From: an uncultured Rhodospirillales bacterium
GTDB lineage: Bacteria > Pseudomonadota > Alphaproteobacteria > Rhodospirillales > Defluviicoccaceae
Assembly: GCA_937127205.1 (NCBI GenBank)
Contig: CAKZLS010000039.1
Span: 1 to 27,468 of the forward strand
Length of the DNA stretch: 27,468 nucleotides
Reading direction: 5' to 3'
Under the pieces are notes generated by a model that saw only the letters and a list, made by a program, of their open reading frames with translations, was not told the origin of the DNA and made no database searches. The translations under genes were made by a program, and so were the position numbers. Every line of letters begins with the position of its first letter. Positions within the stretch are counted from its first letter, which is position 1. Below are positions 16,868-23,921 of the stretch, piece by piece.

Positions 16868-17206
16868 ATGCCGAAGATGACCTTTATTACGCCAGACGGG
16901 AAGACACAAAAGGAGGTGGAGGCCCCGCTCGGGTTGTCGGTTCTGGAGATCGCCCATCGTAATGACATCGATCTGGAGGGAGCCTGCGAGGGCTCGCTGG
17001 CGTGCTCCACCTGCCATGTCATTGTCGCTTCCGACTGGTATGACAAGCTGGGCGAACCCACGGAGGAAGAAGAGGACATGCTCGATCTGGCTTTCGCGCT
17101 CACCCATACCTCCCGGCTGGGCTGTCAAATCAAAATGAGCGACGAGTTGGACGGGCTTGTCGTCAGCCTGCCGTCGGCGACCCGCAATATGATGGTGGAC
17201 AAGTAA
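16868..17206 (+). CDS. fdx: [2Fe-2S] ferredoxin, ISC/adrenodoxin type
   Basis: A 112-residue ferredoxin that supplies electrons for cluster assembly on IscU. Cluster cysteines are C40, C46, C49 and C86 in the adrenodoxin pattern CX5CX2CX36C (GACEGSLACSTCHVI and SRLGCQIKM). The start is ATG 16868 with AGGAG at 16852-16856. An in-frame opening further upstream lies inside hscA and has no support. It follows hscA by 22 bp. It is mitochondrial-ferredoxin-like, as expected for an ISC operon. Identity is very secure. Confidence 0.97.
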   Translation: MPKMTFITPDGKTQKEVEAPLGLSVLEIAHRNDIDLEGACEGSLACSTCHVIVASDWYDKLGEPTEEEEDMLDLAFALTHTSRLGCQIKMSDELDGLVVSLPSATRNMMVDK

Positions 17207-17235
17207 CAAGCGACAGTTGGCAAAAGGAGGCCGCC

Positions 17236-17436
17236 GTGGGTTTGCGCTGGACCGACGTACACGACATCGCCATCGAACTCGAGGACGCCCATCCGGACGC
17301 GGACGTGACCAATCTGCGGTTCACCGACCTCTGGAAATGGGTGCAGGAGCTGCCGGATTTCGATGATGATCCCAACCGCTCCAACGAGAAGATCCTCGAA
17401 GCCATTCAGATGGCTTGGCTCGACGAACGCGATTGA
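17236..17436 (+). CDS. iscX: IscX, small Fe-S assembly modulator
   Basis: A 66-residue acidic protein that binds IscS at the site shared with frataxin and ferredoxin, and binds iron weakly; it is thought to adjust the rate of cluster assembly. The full length fits the family (LRWTDVHDIAIELEDAHPD, then FTDLWKWVQELPDF and ILEAIQMAWLDE). GTG start at 17236 with AAGGAGG seven bases upstream. It is the last classical gene of the ISC operon, and the following tenA overlaps its end. Confidence 0.96.
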   Translation: MGLRWTDVHDIAIELEDAHPDADVTNLRFTDLWKWVQELPDFDDDPNRSNEKILEAIQMAWLDERD

Positions 17437-18110
17437 GCGACTTCGCCTCCGTACCGCTTTACCACCAGCTGCGCGCCGCGTGTGCCGCTGAATGGTCCGC
17501 CTATACCGAGCACCGCTTTGTTGAGGCGCTTGCGCGAGGCCGCTTGCCCGAGTCCTGTTTTCGGCGTTACCTGATCCAGGACTATCTGTTCCTCATCCAT
17601 TTCGCCCGCGCCTACGGGCTTGCCGCCTTCAAGGCGGAAACACTGGAAGACATCCGCGCCGCGGCCGAAGGGCTGACCGCCATGGCCGGAGAGGAAATGA
17701 AGCTGCATGTGGCCTATTGCGAAAAGTGGGGCCTGAGCGAAGCGGATATGGCGGCCGAACCCGAGGCCCATGCCACCATGGCCTACACCCGCTACGTCCT
17801 CGAGAAAGGCCTTGCCGGCGATCTGTTGGATCTGCAGGTGGCGTTGGCGCCCTGTGTCGTCGGCTACGCCGAAATCGGCCGGCGGCTGATTGACGCCCCG
17901 AACACGGTAAAGGACGGCAATCCGTACGCCGCCTGGATCGAGATGTACGCGTCCGAGGAATACCAGGGCGTGGCCGCAGCGCATATTGCCCACATGGACA
18001 CCCTGATGGCCCGGCGCGGCGGCCCCGGCCGGCTTGCCGCCCTGACGACCACCTTCCACCAGGCCACACGGCTGGAGACGGCGTTCTGGGATATGGCGCT
18101 GGAGCCCTGA
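17415..18110 (+). CDS. tenA: TenA-family aminopyrimidine aminohydrolase (thiaminase II)
   Basis: TenA enzymes hydrolyse amino-HMP from degraded thiamine to HMP for salvage into thiamine. This 231-residue protein is an all-helical TenA fold. QDYLFL (55-60) carries the conserved Asp at 56, C147 in LAPCVVGYAEIG is the catalytic cysteine with Y151 nearby, and E221 in TRLETAFWDMA is the C-terminal catalytic glutamate. The start is uncertain: ATG 17415 overlaps iscX by 22 bases, while an in-frame TTG at 17433 overlaps the iscX stop as TTGA. Neither has a good ribosome site, suggesting translational coupling to iscX. Substrate specificity cannot be shown from sequence. Confidence 0.9.
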   Translation: MARRTRLSDFASVPLYHQLRAACAAEWSAYTEHRFVEALARGRLPESCFRRYLIQDYLFLIHFARAYGLAAFKAETLEDIRAAAEGLTAMAGEEMKLHVAYCEKWGLSEADMAAEPEAHATMAYTRYVLEKGLAGDLLDLQVALAPCVVGYAEIGRRLIDAPNTVKDGNPYAAWIEMYASEEYQGVAAAHIAHMDTLMARRGGPGRLAALTTTFHQATRLETAFWDMALEP

Positions 18111-18134
18111 TCGCCGGTCAGATCACCGATCAGG
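18106..18134. terminator. Inverted repeat spanning the tenA and phoD stop codons
   Basis: CCTGATCG (18106-18113) and CGATCAGG (18127-18134) are a perfect 8-bp inverted repeat with a 13-base loop. The tenA TGA (18108-18110) and the phoD stop, read as TCA on this strand (18130-18132), occupy symmetric positions in the two arms. The genes converge with 19 bases between them, so this may serve as a shared bidirectional terminator. There is no T-run on either side, which weakens that reading. Confidence 0.45.
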
Positions 18135-19701
18135 CCTCAGGCTCGATATCCACCGAATAGAGCGCCTCATCGGCGATATCACGGAGGGTCACCGTCATCA
18201 CGTCGGTCTCGCCGTCGATGCGCGCGTGGCCGAAGAACTGCAGACCCGCGCTCGGCGGCAGATTGCGTTTGCCTTCCGGTGACTTCACGTAGACCACCTG
18301 CGGACCGAAGGTGTTGTCCATGTCACCCGGCCCGAACGAGCCGGCGTTGAGCGGCCCCGAGACGAACTCCCAAAACGGCTTGAAATCCTGGAACTGGGCC
18401 TTGTTGGGGTCGTAATAGTGCGCCGCCGTGTAGTGAACGTCGGCGGTGAACCAGACCACGTTCTTGATGTCGTTTTGCTTGATGAACCGCAGGATCTCGG
18501 CGATGTCGTGCTCGCGGCCGAGCGCGGGTCCGTCGCCGTTGGCGCCGTTCTCGAAGTGCTCCTTGCCGTCTCGAACCATGATACCGATGGGCATATCGGA
18601 CGCGATCACTTTCCAGGTGGCCTCGCTGTTGAGCAGCCCCTGCTCCAACCAGCGGATCTGTTCGCTTCCGAGAAAATCGGTGTCGGGACCGCGGTCCGTT
18701 TGCCGGTTGGCGCTGTTGTCGCCGCGATAGCTGCGCATGTCGAGCAGGAACACGTCCAGCGAAGGACCGTAGTTGACGGCGCGGTAAACCCGTTCGCGAT
18801 CCGTTGCGTGCTGGCGGGTGGGGCTGAGTTCGTGAAAGGCCTGGTTGGCGCGCGCGGCAAGCAGCGCCACGTTCTTGATTTTGTAGCGGTCGTCGTCGAG
18901 GATTTCGTTGGGGTACCAGTTGTTGACCGTTTCATGGTCGTCCCACTGCACCAACATGGGGACCTCGGCGTTGAACCGCTTCACGTTGGCGTCGAGCATG
19001 TTGTATTTCCACTGGCCGCGGAATTCGTCGAGCGTCTCGGCCACCTTGGATTTTTCCTCGGTGGTCACGTTTTTCCAGATGCCGCCGTCGGGCAGCTCGG
19101 CCTCTGCCGGGATCGGGTTGTCGGCGTAGACGGTGTCGCCCGAGTGGATGAAGAAATCGGGCCGGTGATTGCGCATCACCTCGTAGATCTTCATGCCGCC
19201 CCAGTCCTCGTTGATGCCCCAGCCCTGACCGGCGGTATCGCCGGACCAGACGAAACTGACGGTACGGCGCTCGGCCGGTCCCGTACGGAAATGCCCGGTC
19301 ACGGGTTCGCTCAAGCTCTTCAGGTCCGTGAGATCCTGGAACTGAACGCGGTAGAAAATGTCCTGGCCCGCGGGCAGGCCGGAGAGGTCCATTTTGGTGG
19401 AAAAATCACTGGCGCCGAGCGCCGCGGGACCGGGGACGCGACGGGCGTTCTTGAACGACTCGGTGGTCGCCACCTCCACCAGCATCCGTGCGGGGCGGTC
19501 GGCGCGGGCCCATATCATGCCGCTGGACGTGGTTACATCACCCGACTGAACGCCGAGGGTAATGACGGGCCGGGATGCGGCCCGGACGATGGCGGGGAAA
19601 CCGGTCAGACCGGCGGCGGCGCCGAAGGTGATGACGCCGGCGCCGCCGGCAACGAAGGAGCGGCGCGAAAGGCGGAAATCGGAGGCTTTCTGTTTTTTCA
19701 T
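18130..19701 (-). CDS. phoD: Alkaline phosphatase D (PhoD family), Tat-exported
   Basis: A 523-residue metallophosphatase of the PhoD family, which releases phosphate from mono- and diesters outside the cytoplasm using Ca/Fe. The N-terminus has a Tat signal (RLSRRSFVAGG, twin Arg at 13-14) followed by a hydrophobic stretch and VRAAS, a likely cleavage region. A PhoD N-terminal beta domain follows (VQSGDVTTSSGMIWARAD). The catalytic domain contains SGDTAG, IHSGDTVYADN, VQWDDHETVNNW and FTADVHYTAAHYYDP, the expected metal and active-site residues. ATG 19701 has GAGGGA about eight bases upstream; an ATG at 19707 would place it too close. Convergent with tenA. Confidence 0.94.
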   Translation of the reverse strand: MKKQKASDFRLSRRSFVAGGAGVITFGAAAGLTGFPAIVRAASRPVITLGVQSGDVTTSSGMIWARADRPARMLVEVATTESFKNARRVPGPAALGASDFSTKMDLSGLPAGQDIFYRVQFQDLTDLKSLSEPVTGHFRTGPAERRTVSFVWSGDTAGQGWGINEDWGGMKIYEVMRNHRPDFFIHSGDTVYADNPIPAEAELPDGGIWKNVTTEEKSKVAETLDEFRGQWKYNMLDANVKRFNAEVPMLVQWDDHETVNNWYPNEILDDDRYKIKNVALLAARANQAFHELSPTRQHATDRERVYRAVNYGPSLDVFLLDMRSYRGDNSANRQTDRGPDTDFLGSEQIRWLEQGLLNSEATWKVIASDMPIGIMVRDGKEHFENGANGDGPALGREHDIAEILRFIKQNDIKNVVWFTADVHYTAAHYYDPNKAQFQDFKPFWEFVSGPLNAGSFGPGDMDNTFGPQVVYVKSPEGKRNLPPSAGLQFFGHARIDGETDVMTVTLRDIADEALYSVDIEPEA

Positions 19702-19780
19702 GATCATCTTCCCTCGGAATGCGTAAGTCGGAAATGGCAGCGGGCCAGAATTTTAGGTACACACCCATCGTGACTCTCGC

Positions 19781-19798
19781 ATTTCACTTGTTTGTCAC
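19781..19798. promoter_or_regulatory. Possible PhoB box between phoD and mnmA
   Basis: ATTTCAC-TTGT-TTGTCAC reads as two 7-bp direct repeats with a 4-bp spacer, close to the Pho-box plan (CTGTCAT, AT-rich 4, CTGTCAC). It lies 80 bp upstream of phoD, which is the gene expected to be phosphate-controlled. However, the repeats point toward mnmA, not phoD, which is the wrong direction for a standard site. A TAAAAT -10-like element for phoD lies about 23 bp further in. Confidence 0.3.
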
Positions 19799-19897
19799 CT
19801 TTATGAAATCTCCCGGTCTTGCTGTGGACGGAGACGTCGCGCGAAACCCGACGATCGGGGGTCACGAAATTCGACGATTGGCACTATATTGACGGTC

Positions 19898-21013
19898 ATG
19901 AACACGCTCCATATCGATAAGCCACCCGGCGAGACCCGGGTCGTCGTCGCCATGTCCGGCGGCGTTGACAGTTCCGTGACCGCCGCCATGCTGGCGGAAC
20001 AGGGTTACGAGGTCATCGGCGTCACCTTGCAGCTGTACGATCATGGCGTGGCCGTCGGGCGGCCGGGAAGCTGTTGCGCCGGACAGGACATCCACGACGC
20101 CCGGCGGGTGGCCGACCGGCTGTGCATTGCGCATTATGTGCTGGATTACGAAACCAAGTTCCGCGAGCAGGTGATCGACGATTTCGCCGACAGCTACCTG
20201 GCCGGGGAAACGCCGATCCCGTGTGTGCGCTGCAATCAGACAGTCAAGTTCACGGATCTGCTGGGCAGCGCGCGGGATCTCGGAGCGGACGCGCTGGTCA
20301 CCGGGCATTATGCGCGATGGCGGCTCGGCGACGCCGGGCCGGAGCTGTACCGCGGCGCCGATCCGACACGTGACCAGAGCTACTTTCTGTTCGCCACCAC
20401 ACCGGACCAGCTGGCGATGCTGCGGTTTCCGCTAGGCGGTCTCGGCAAGGACGAAACCCGGGAAATGGCACGGCGCTATGGATTGTCGGTGGCGGCCAAG
20501 GCCGATAGCCAGGACATCTGTTTCGTGCCCAACGGCCGGTACGCCGATATCATCGAGAAATTGCGCCCCGGCGCCATGGAGCCCGGCGACATTGTCGACC
20601 TGGATGGCAAGGTCGTCGGCCGCCACGATGGCGTGGGACACTTCACCATCGGCCAGCGGCGCGGGCTTGGCATTTCGTCCGACCGGCCGCTCTATGTGGT
20701 GCGGTTGGAGCCGGAGGATGCCCGGGTTGTCGTGGGTCCGTTCGAGGCCCTTTTACTTGACCGGCTGTCGGTCAGCCCGGTCAACTGGCTCGGTGACACG
20801 CCGTTGGCTTCTGATGGCGTCAAGGTCGAGGTGAAAATTCGCTCAACCCACCCGCCGGTCGGCGCGACGGTGTCTCGGGGCGGCGGTGACGGCGCGGTCG
20901 TGGTCCTCGATCAGCCCCAGGCCGGTATCGCGCCCGGCCAGGCCTGCGTGTTCTATGATGGCGATCGCCTGCTCGGCGGCGGCTGGATCCGCCGCGACGA
21001 TCGTCCTGTCTGA
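19898..21013 (+). CDS. mnmA: tRNA-specific 2-thiouridylase MnmA
   Basis: MnmA makes 2-thiouridine at wobble position 34 of Lys, Glu and Gln tRNAs, using ATP and sulfur relayed from IscS. The 371-residue product begins with the PP-loop MSGGVDSSV near residue 19. The two catalytic cysteines are C112 (in PCVRCNQTVKF) and C208 (in DSQDICFVPNGRY), the usual CxxC plus distal Cys arrangement. The C-terminal beta domain starts with GDIVDLDGKVVGRH and includes HFTIGQRRGLG. ATG 19898 is preferred; a TTG nine bases upstream is in frame but unlikely. TATATT at 19885-19890 is a possible -10 without a clear -35, which would give a nearly leaderless message. Confidence 0.96.
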   Translation: MNTLHIDKPPGETRVVVAMSGGVDSSVTAAMLAEQGYEVIGVTLQLYDHGVAVGRPGSCCAGQDIHDARRVADRLCIAHYVLDYETKFREQVIDDFADSYLAGETPIPCVRCNQTVKFTDLLGSARDLGADALVTGHYARWRLGDAGPELYRGADPTRDQSYFLFATTPDQLAMLRFPLGGLGKDETREMARRYGLSVAAKADSQDICFVPNGRYADIIEKLRPGAMEPGDIVDLDGKVVGRHDGVGHFTIGQRRGLGISSDRPLYVVRLEPEDARVVVGPFEALLLDRLSVSPVNWLGDTPLASDGVKVEVKIRSTHPPVGATVSRGGGDGAVVVLDQPQAGIAPGQACVFYDGDRLLGGGWIRRDDRPV

Positions 21014-21021
21014 TGCAATGT

Positions 21022-21357
21022 CTAACGCGGGCCGTGCGCCACGTGACACAGACGCTCCATGAAAAACGCGACGGCCTCTGACTCGCCACAGAAGCGATGG
21101 ACGCCTTGCCCGTCCATGCGGACTCTCCACGGAAACGGATTGCCCTCGATCCGCCAGAGATCCGCCGCGTAGCGGCCGGGTCCCGGACCCGTGCGCGCCA
21201 TTGCCACGGTGCGCCCTGAATTAATCCGGATGTCGGACAAATGCCCCTCGATCCGCGGAGGAAGCTCCTCTACGCATGTGGGGATATGGTCGTTCTCGTC
21301 CATCAGCTCGGGATGACGAGGCCGCAGGGTCTGCGGGATGGATGTGTCGGTATGCAT
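21022..21357 (-). CDS. Hypothetical protein, 111 residues
   Basis: I do not recognise this protein. It reads MHTDTSIPQTLRPRHPELM and continues with alternating charged and proline-rich stretches, a central segment (HLSDIRINSGRTVAMART) and a predicted helical end (GESEAVAFFMERLCHVAH). It has no signal peptide or membrane segment and two cysteines. The composition resembles a real soluble protein rather than a shadow frame: NPFPWRVRMDG and ESEAVAFFMERL look folded. The ATG at 21357 has GAGAG five bases upstream. It ends eight bases from mnmA, convergently, and lies 74 bp downstream of the small gene at 21432-21596 on the same strand, so the two may be cotranscribed. Confidence 0.55.
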   Translation of the reverse strand: MHTDTSIPQTLRPRHPELMDENDHIPTCVEELPPRIEGHLSDIRINSGRTVAMARTGPGPGRYAADLWRIEGNPFPWRVRMDGQGVHRFCGESEAVAFFMERLCHVAHGPR

Positions 21358-21431
21358 GATCGCTCTCGTTTGGTACGGGGTTTGCCGCCAGCCCGGTCCG
21401 GAAAATAGGGATCAGGGCCTTGGGTCGGGTA

Positions 21432-21596
21432 TTACTCGAAGAACATGCGGTCGGGTTCGCGGTCGGCGATCCGCACGACTTCGTCAATGTCGTCATCACT
21501 AAGATCGGCCAGATCGTCGACGGCATGCACCCAGTCGTCCAAGGTGGCCCAATCATGACTGTGAAGGACGCGGCTCATGTTTTGAAGGTTCGACAT
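21432..21596 (-). CDS. Small acidic protein, 54 residues, unrecognised
   Basis: A 54-residue frame begins MSNLQNMSRVLHSHDWATLD and ends VVRIADREPDRMFFE. The middle (WVHAVDDLADLSDDDIDEVV) is strongly acidic and amphipathic. ATG 21596 has GGAG eight bases upstream, a good ribosome site. No cysteines, no membrane segment, and no similarity I recognise. The regular helix-like pattern with W17, W22 and spaced Asp/Glu looks selected rather than random. It precedes the 111-residue gene on the same strand and may share its promoter in the AT-rich region just upstream. Confidence 0.6.
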   Translation of the reverse strand: MSNLQNMSRVLHSHDWATLDDWVHAVDDLADLSDDDIDEVVRIADREPDRMFFE

Positions 21597-21987
21597 TTTT
21601 CATTCTCCGCTGGATATCTAAACCGTGAAACCTGAATACCCGTTCAGATTGTTTAAATAAATATTTGTTCGTTAAAAAAGTGTGTCACAAGCGGGGTAGC
21701 GAATCAAGCTTTATTTCCCCATATGGGTACGAACATAATAAGAACATTAGTAGAACACAAGGAGAAAATGCGCGGAAAATAACGCCTTAGCGGGCATTAA
21801 TTTTTATTAACACTACTTATAGTGCGCCCGCGCTCCTGAATCGAAGTGGGCAAGGTTTGACTATCGCCTCGCTGCCGTATCATGTTCTAATTGTTGAATA
21901 AGCGGGACGTATCCCGGCCCGAAGCCGGCGTTGAAAGAGCTGGCGCTAAAAAAAGAGAACGGCACGGCAGCAGCGGAGACGGCCGCT
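21597..21987. other. AT-rich intergenic control region upstream of cydB
   Basis: This 391-bp stretch holds no convincing gene and is visibly AT-richer than its surroundings, especially 21648-21830. It contains an inverted repeat CTGAA/TTCAG (21632-21647), the palindrome CCCATATGGG (21718-21727), three GAACAY repeats (21731-21758), a four-codon frame MRGK with AAGGAG (ATG 21768) and a -10-like TATAGT (21818-21823) without a good -35. The last about 90 bp before cydB are GC-richer, and a TTG at 21931 is in frame with cydB. No cydA remnant is visible. Confidence 0.7.
21731..21758 (+). repeat. Three GAACAT-type direct repeats with 11-bp period
   Basis: GAACAT (21731), GAACAT (21742) and GAACAC (21753) recur at exactly 11-bp steps, with AT-rich spacers. 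One-helical-turn spacing is the pattern bound by tandem OmpR/PhoB-type response regulators. They lie 60 bp upstream of TATAGT and 230 bp upstream of cydB. The regulator is unknown. Confidence 0.5.
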
Positions 21988-23085
21988 ATGTTTCTCGATT
22001 ACGAAACGCTTCGTATTATCTGGTGGCTGATCCTGGGCGTGACCTTGGTGGGCTTTGCAGTGGTGCAGGGTTTTGGCCTCGGCGTGGCCATGCTGTTGCC
22101 GTTCGTTGCCCGGGATAACGGAGAACGCAACGCGGTGCTCGGCACTGTCGATTTGGCCTGGGACGGCAATCAGGCGTGGTTTCTGCTCGCCGGCGTTGCC
22201 GTTTTCGCGGCGTGGCCGCCGCTCCACGTCATCGCCTTCTCCGGCTTCTTCTTCGCCATGTTCGCGGTTCTGCTGGCACTCATCGCACGGCCGGTGGCAT
22301 CCGCTCTTCGCCAAAACGCCCGGAGCGTACCGGCGCGTTCGCTTTGGGATGGCGTTCTCTTTCTCAGCGGCGTCGTCCCGGCGGTCGTTTTTGGCATTGC
22401 GGTGGGTAACGTGCTCCAGGGCATCCCGTTCCACGTCGAGCCTGTCGTCGGTCCGGTGTACGACGGCGGTTTCCGCGATCTGTTCAATCCCTTTGCATTG
22501 CTGAGCGGGCTCGTCGCGGTGGCCATGCTGTGCATGCACGGCGGCACCTATCTGGCGCTCCGGACCGACGCCATGGTGGCCAAGCGGGCCAAGGTCGCCG
22601 CTTCCGCCGCCGCCATGGCATTGATTTTCCTGTTCGCGGTTTCGGGGCTGTGGGCCGGCCTCGGGATCAACGGCTACGCGCTAACCGATCCGGCGGCCCA
22701 AACCGTGGGCTTGGTCGCCGATGGCTGGTTCCAAAACTATGTATCCCGGCTGGATGCCGTATTCGCCTCCGCCTGCGGTCTCATCGCTCCGCTGAGCGTT
22801 ATCCTCCTGCTGGATATCCGCATGCCCCTCCAGGCGTTCATGGCCAGTTGCGTCGGCGTCGCAGGCGTGGTGGCCGCCAGCGGGCTGACCATCTTCCCGT
22901 TTCTGCTGCCGTCGTCCACCGATCCGAACAGCAGTCTCACCGTATGGGGGGCGTCCGCGGCCCCGTCAACCCTGTTCAATATGTTGATCGCCTCCATCGT
23001 CCTGATCCCGATGGTCATCTGCTACACCGTTTGGGCGTTCGGCAGGCTACGCCGGGACACCCTGGAGCGAAGGAAGGCGCCATGA
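21988..23085 (+). CDS. cydB: Cytochrome bd-type quinol oxidase subunit II (CydB), without CydA
   Basis: CydB is the haem-free membrane subunit that pairs with CydA to form the bd-type oxidase. This 365-residue protein is a clear full-length relative: FLDYETLRIIWWLILGV opens the first helix, WDGNQAWFLLAGVAVFAAWP (58-77) and LLPSSTDPNSSLTVWGAS are family signatures, and hydrophobic helices run throughout. The motif normally written DGFDLG reads QGFGLG here, so both aspartates are replaced (Q27 and G30), while the Asp of WDGNQ (D59) is kept. No cydA lies upstream or downstream. ATG 21988 has GGAG nine bases away; a TTG 57 bases upstream is in frame but gives a non-family N-terminus. It overlaps the next gene by four bases. 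Confidence 0.88.
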   Translation: MFLDYETLRIIWWLILGVTLVGFAVVQGFGLGVAMLLPFVARDNGERNAVLGTVDLAWDGNQAWFLLAGVAVFAAWPPLHVIAFSGFFFAMFAVLLALIARPVASALRQNARSVPARSLWDGVLFLSGVVPAVVFGIAVGNVLQGIPFHVEPVVGPVYDGGFRDLFNPFALLSGLVAVAMLCMHGGTYLALRTDAMVAKRAKVAASAAAMALIFLFAVSGLWAGLGINGYALTDPAAQTVGLVADGWFQNYVSRLDAVFASACGLIAPLSVILLLDIRMPLQAFMASCVGVAGVVAASGLTIFPFLLPSSTDPNSSLTVWGASAAPSTLFNMLIASIVLIPMVICYTVWAFGRLRRDTLERRKAP

Positions 23086-23909
23086 AGCCTGCGCGGATTG
23101 TTCTCGCCCTCCCGCTGATCTTCGGTTTGCAGGCCTGCGCGGCCTTTACCGGCGTTGAACCCACCAACTTGGAGCCCGTCCTGGTCGGAGCACAGCGGGC
23201 GGACATCGAGGCGGTTCTGGGAGACCCTTCCGAAAGCAAGCCCAACGGCTGCGGCAGCGTCGACACCTACGACTACAACCGGGGCCGCCATCCCGAGCCC
23301 TCATTGGTGGCACTCGGCATGGTCCATCCCGCCGCGCCGCTGGTGGTCGGGCTGATCTCGCACCCATTTCTATACTATGGGCAAAAGGCCGATCTCGACG
23401 TGGTCTACGACCCCCACGACACCGTCATCAAGTACGGACCGCGCGACCTGAGAGATTGGGACGCGTTGTTCTCGAACAACCATTTGTGGGTGGACCAGAC
23501 CACCCAAGAAGACGTTGCCGAGCATTATCATCGGATCGGTATGGCCGGAAATGCCGATGGAAACACCGACGGAATAACCGCCCGGAACTGTCTATGCCAA
23601 GCCGCGCACCTCGGCCATCCGGGCTCGCAAGTCTACCTGGCCCAAGCGCATGACCAGAATGCCGATCCCCCTGAGCCCTCGCCTACGTACCCCATTTCCG
23701 CGTTGGCCCTTCAGAGCTTCGAGACCGCGGCATCCAACACCCCTTCGCCGCCCATTTCCGAGATGACCGGAATTGAAACCGGATTGATGCCCGCTGAAAT
23801 CGGCGTGACACCGGAAACCGATGCGCCCGAACAGCCGCCGCCGATCCCCGCGCAAGTGATTGCCCAAGCCTGCGGTGCTCCGCCACCGGAAATCGAGCCG
23901 TCCGGCTGA
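23082..23909 (+). CDS. Lipoprotein with BamE/SmpA-like domain and Pro-rich tail
   Basis: A 275-residue predicted lipoprotein. The lipobox is LQAC with Cys at 19, preceded by a hydrophobic signal (IVLALPLIFGLQAC). Residues about 33-105 resemble the BamE/SmpA fold: VGAQRADIEAVLGDPSE, then YDYNRGR and later DLDVVYDPHDTVIKYG. The BamE match is by eye only. A stretch near 170-190 (LCQAAHLGHPGSQVYLAQA) looks like one Sel1-type helical repeat. The last about 80 residues are Pro/Glu-rich and probably disordered. It overlaps cydB as ATGA and has AAGGA seven bases upstream, so the two are translationally coupled. Function is unknown. Confidence 0.75.
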   Translation: MKPARIVLALPLIFGLQACAAFTGVEPTNLEPVLVGAQRADIEAVLGDPSESKPNGCGSVDTYDYNRGRHPEPSLVALGMVHPAAPLVVGLISHPFLYYGQKADLDVVYDPHDTVIKYGPRDLRDWDALFSNNHLWVDQTTQEDVAEHYHRIGMAGNADGNTDGITARNCLCQAAHLGHPGSQVYLAQAHDQNADPPEPSPTYPISALALQSFETAASNTPSPPISEMTGIETGLMPAEIGVTPETDAPEQPPPIPAQVIAQACGAPPPEIEPSG

Positions 23910-23921
23910 TCGCGACGTGCT

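Noticed and set aside
15772..17103. A 443-codon minus-strand frame opposite hscA and fdx.
   Set aside because: It is antisense to two certain genes and lacks domain content.
18418..19773. A 451-codon plus-strand frame opposite phoD.
   Set aside because: PhoD motifs and the Tat signal on the minus strand are decisive; the other frame is a shadow.
21768..21782. A four-codon frame (MRGK) with a good AAGGAG upstream of cydB.
   Set aside because: Too short to support as a peptide gene. It is mentioned only as part of the intergenic region.
21597..21987. Looked for a remnant of cydA upstream of cydB.
   Set aside because: No frame on either strand shows CydA helices or the quinol loop, so there is no evidence of a decayed cydA here.
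22530..23081. An upstream extension of the lipoprotein frame inside cydB.
   Set aside because: The extension is Arg-rich shadow sequence. The ATG at 23082 has a ribosome site and is followed by a proper lipoprotein signal.
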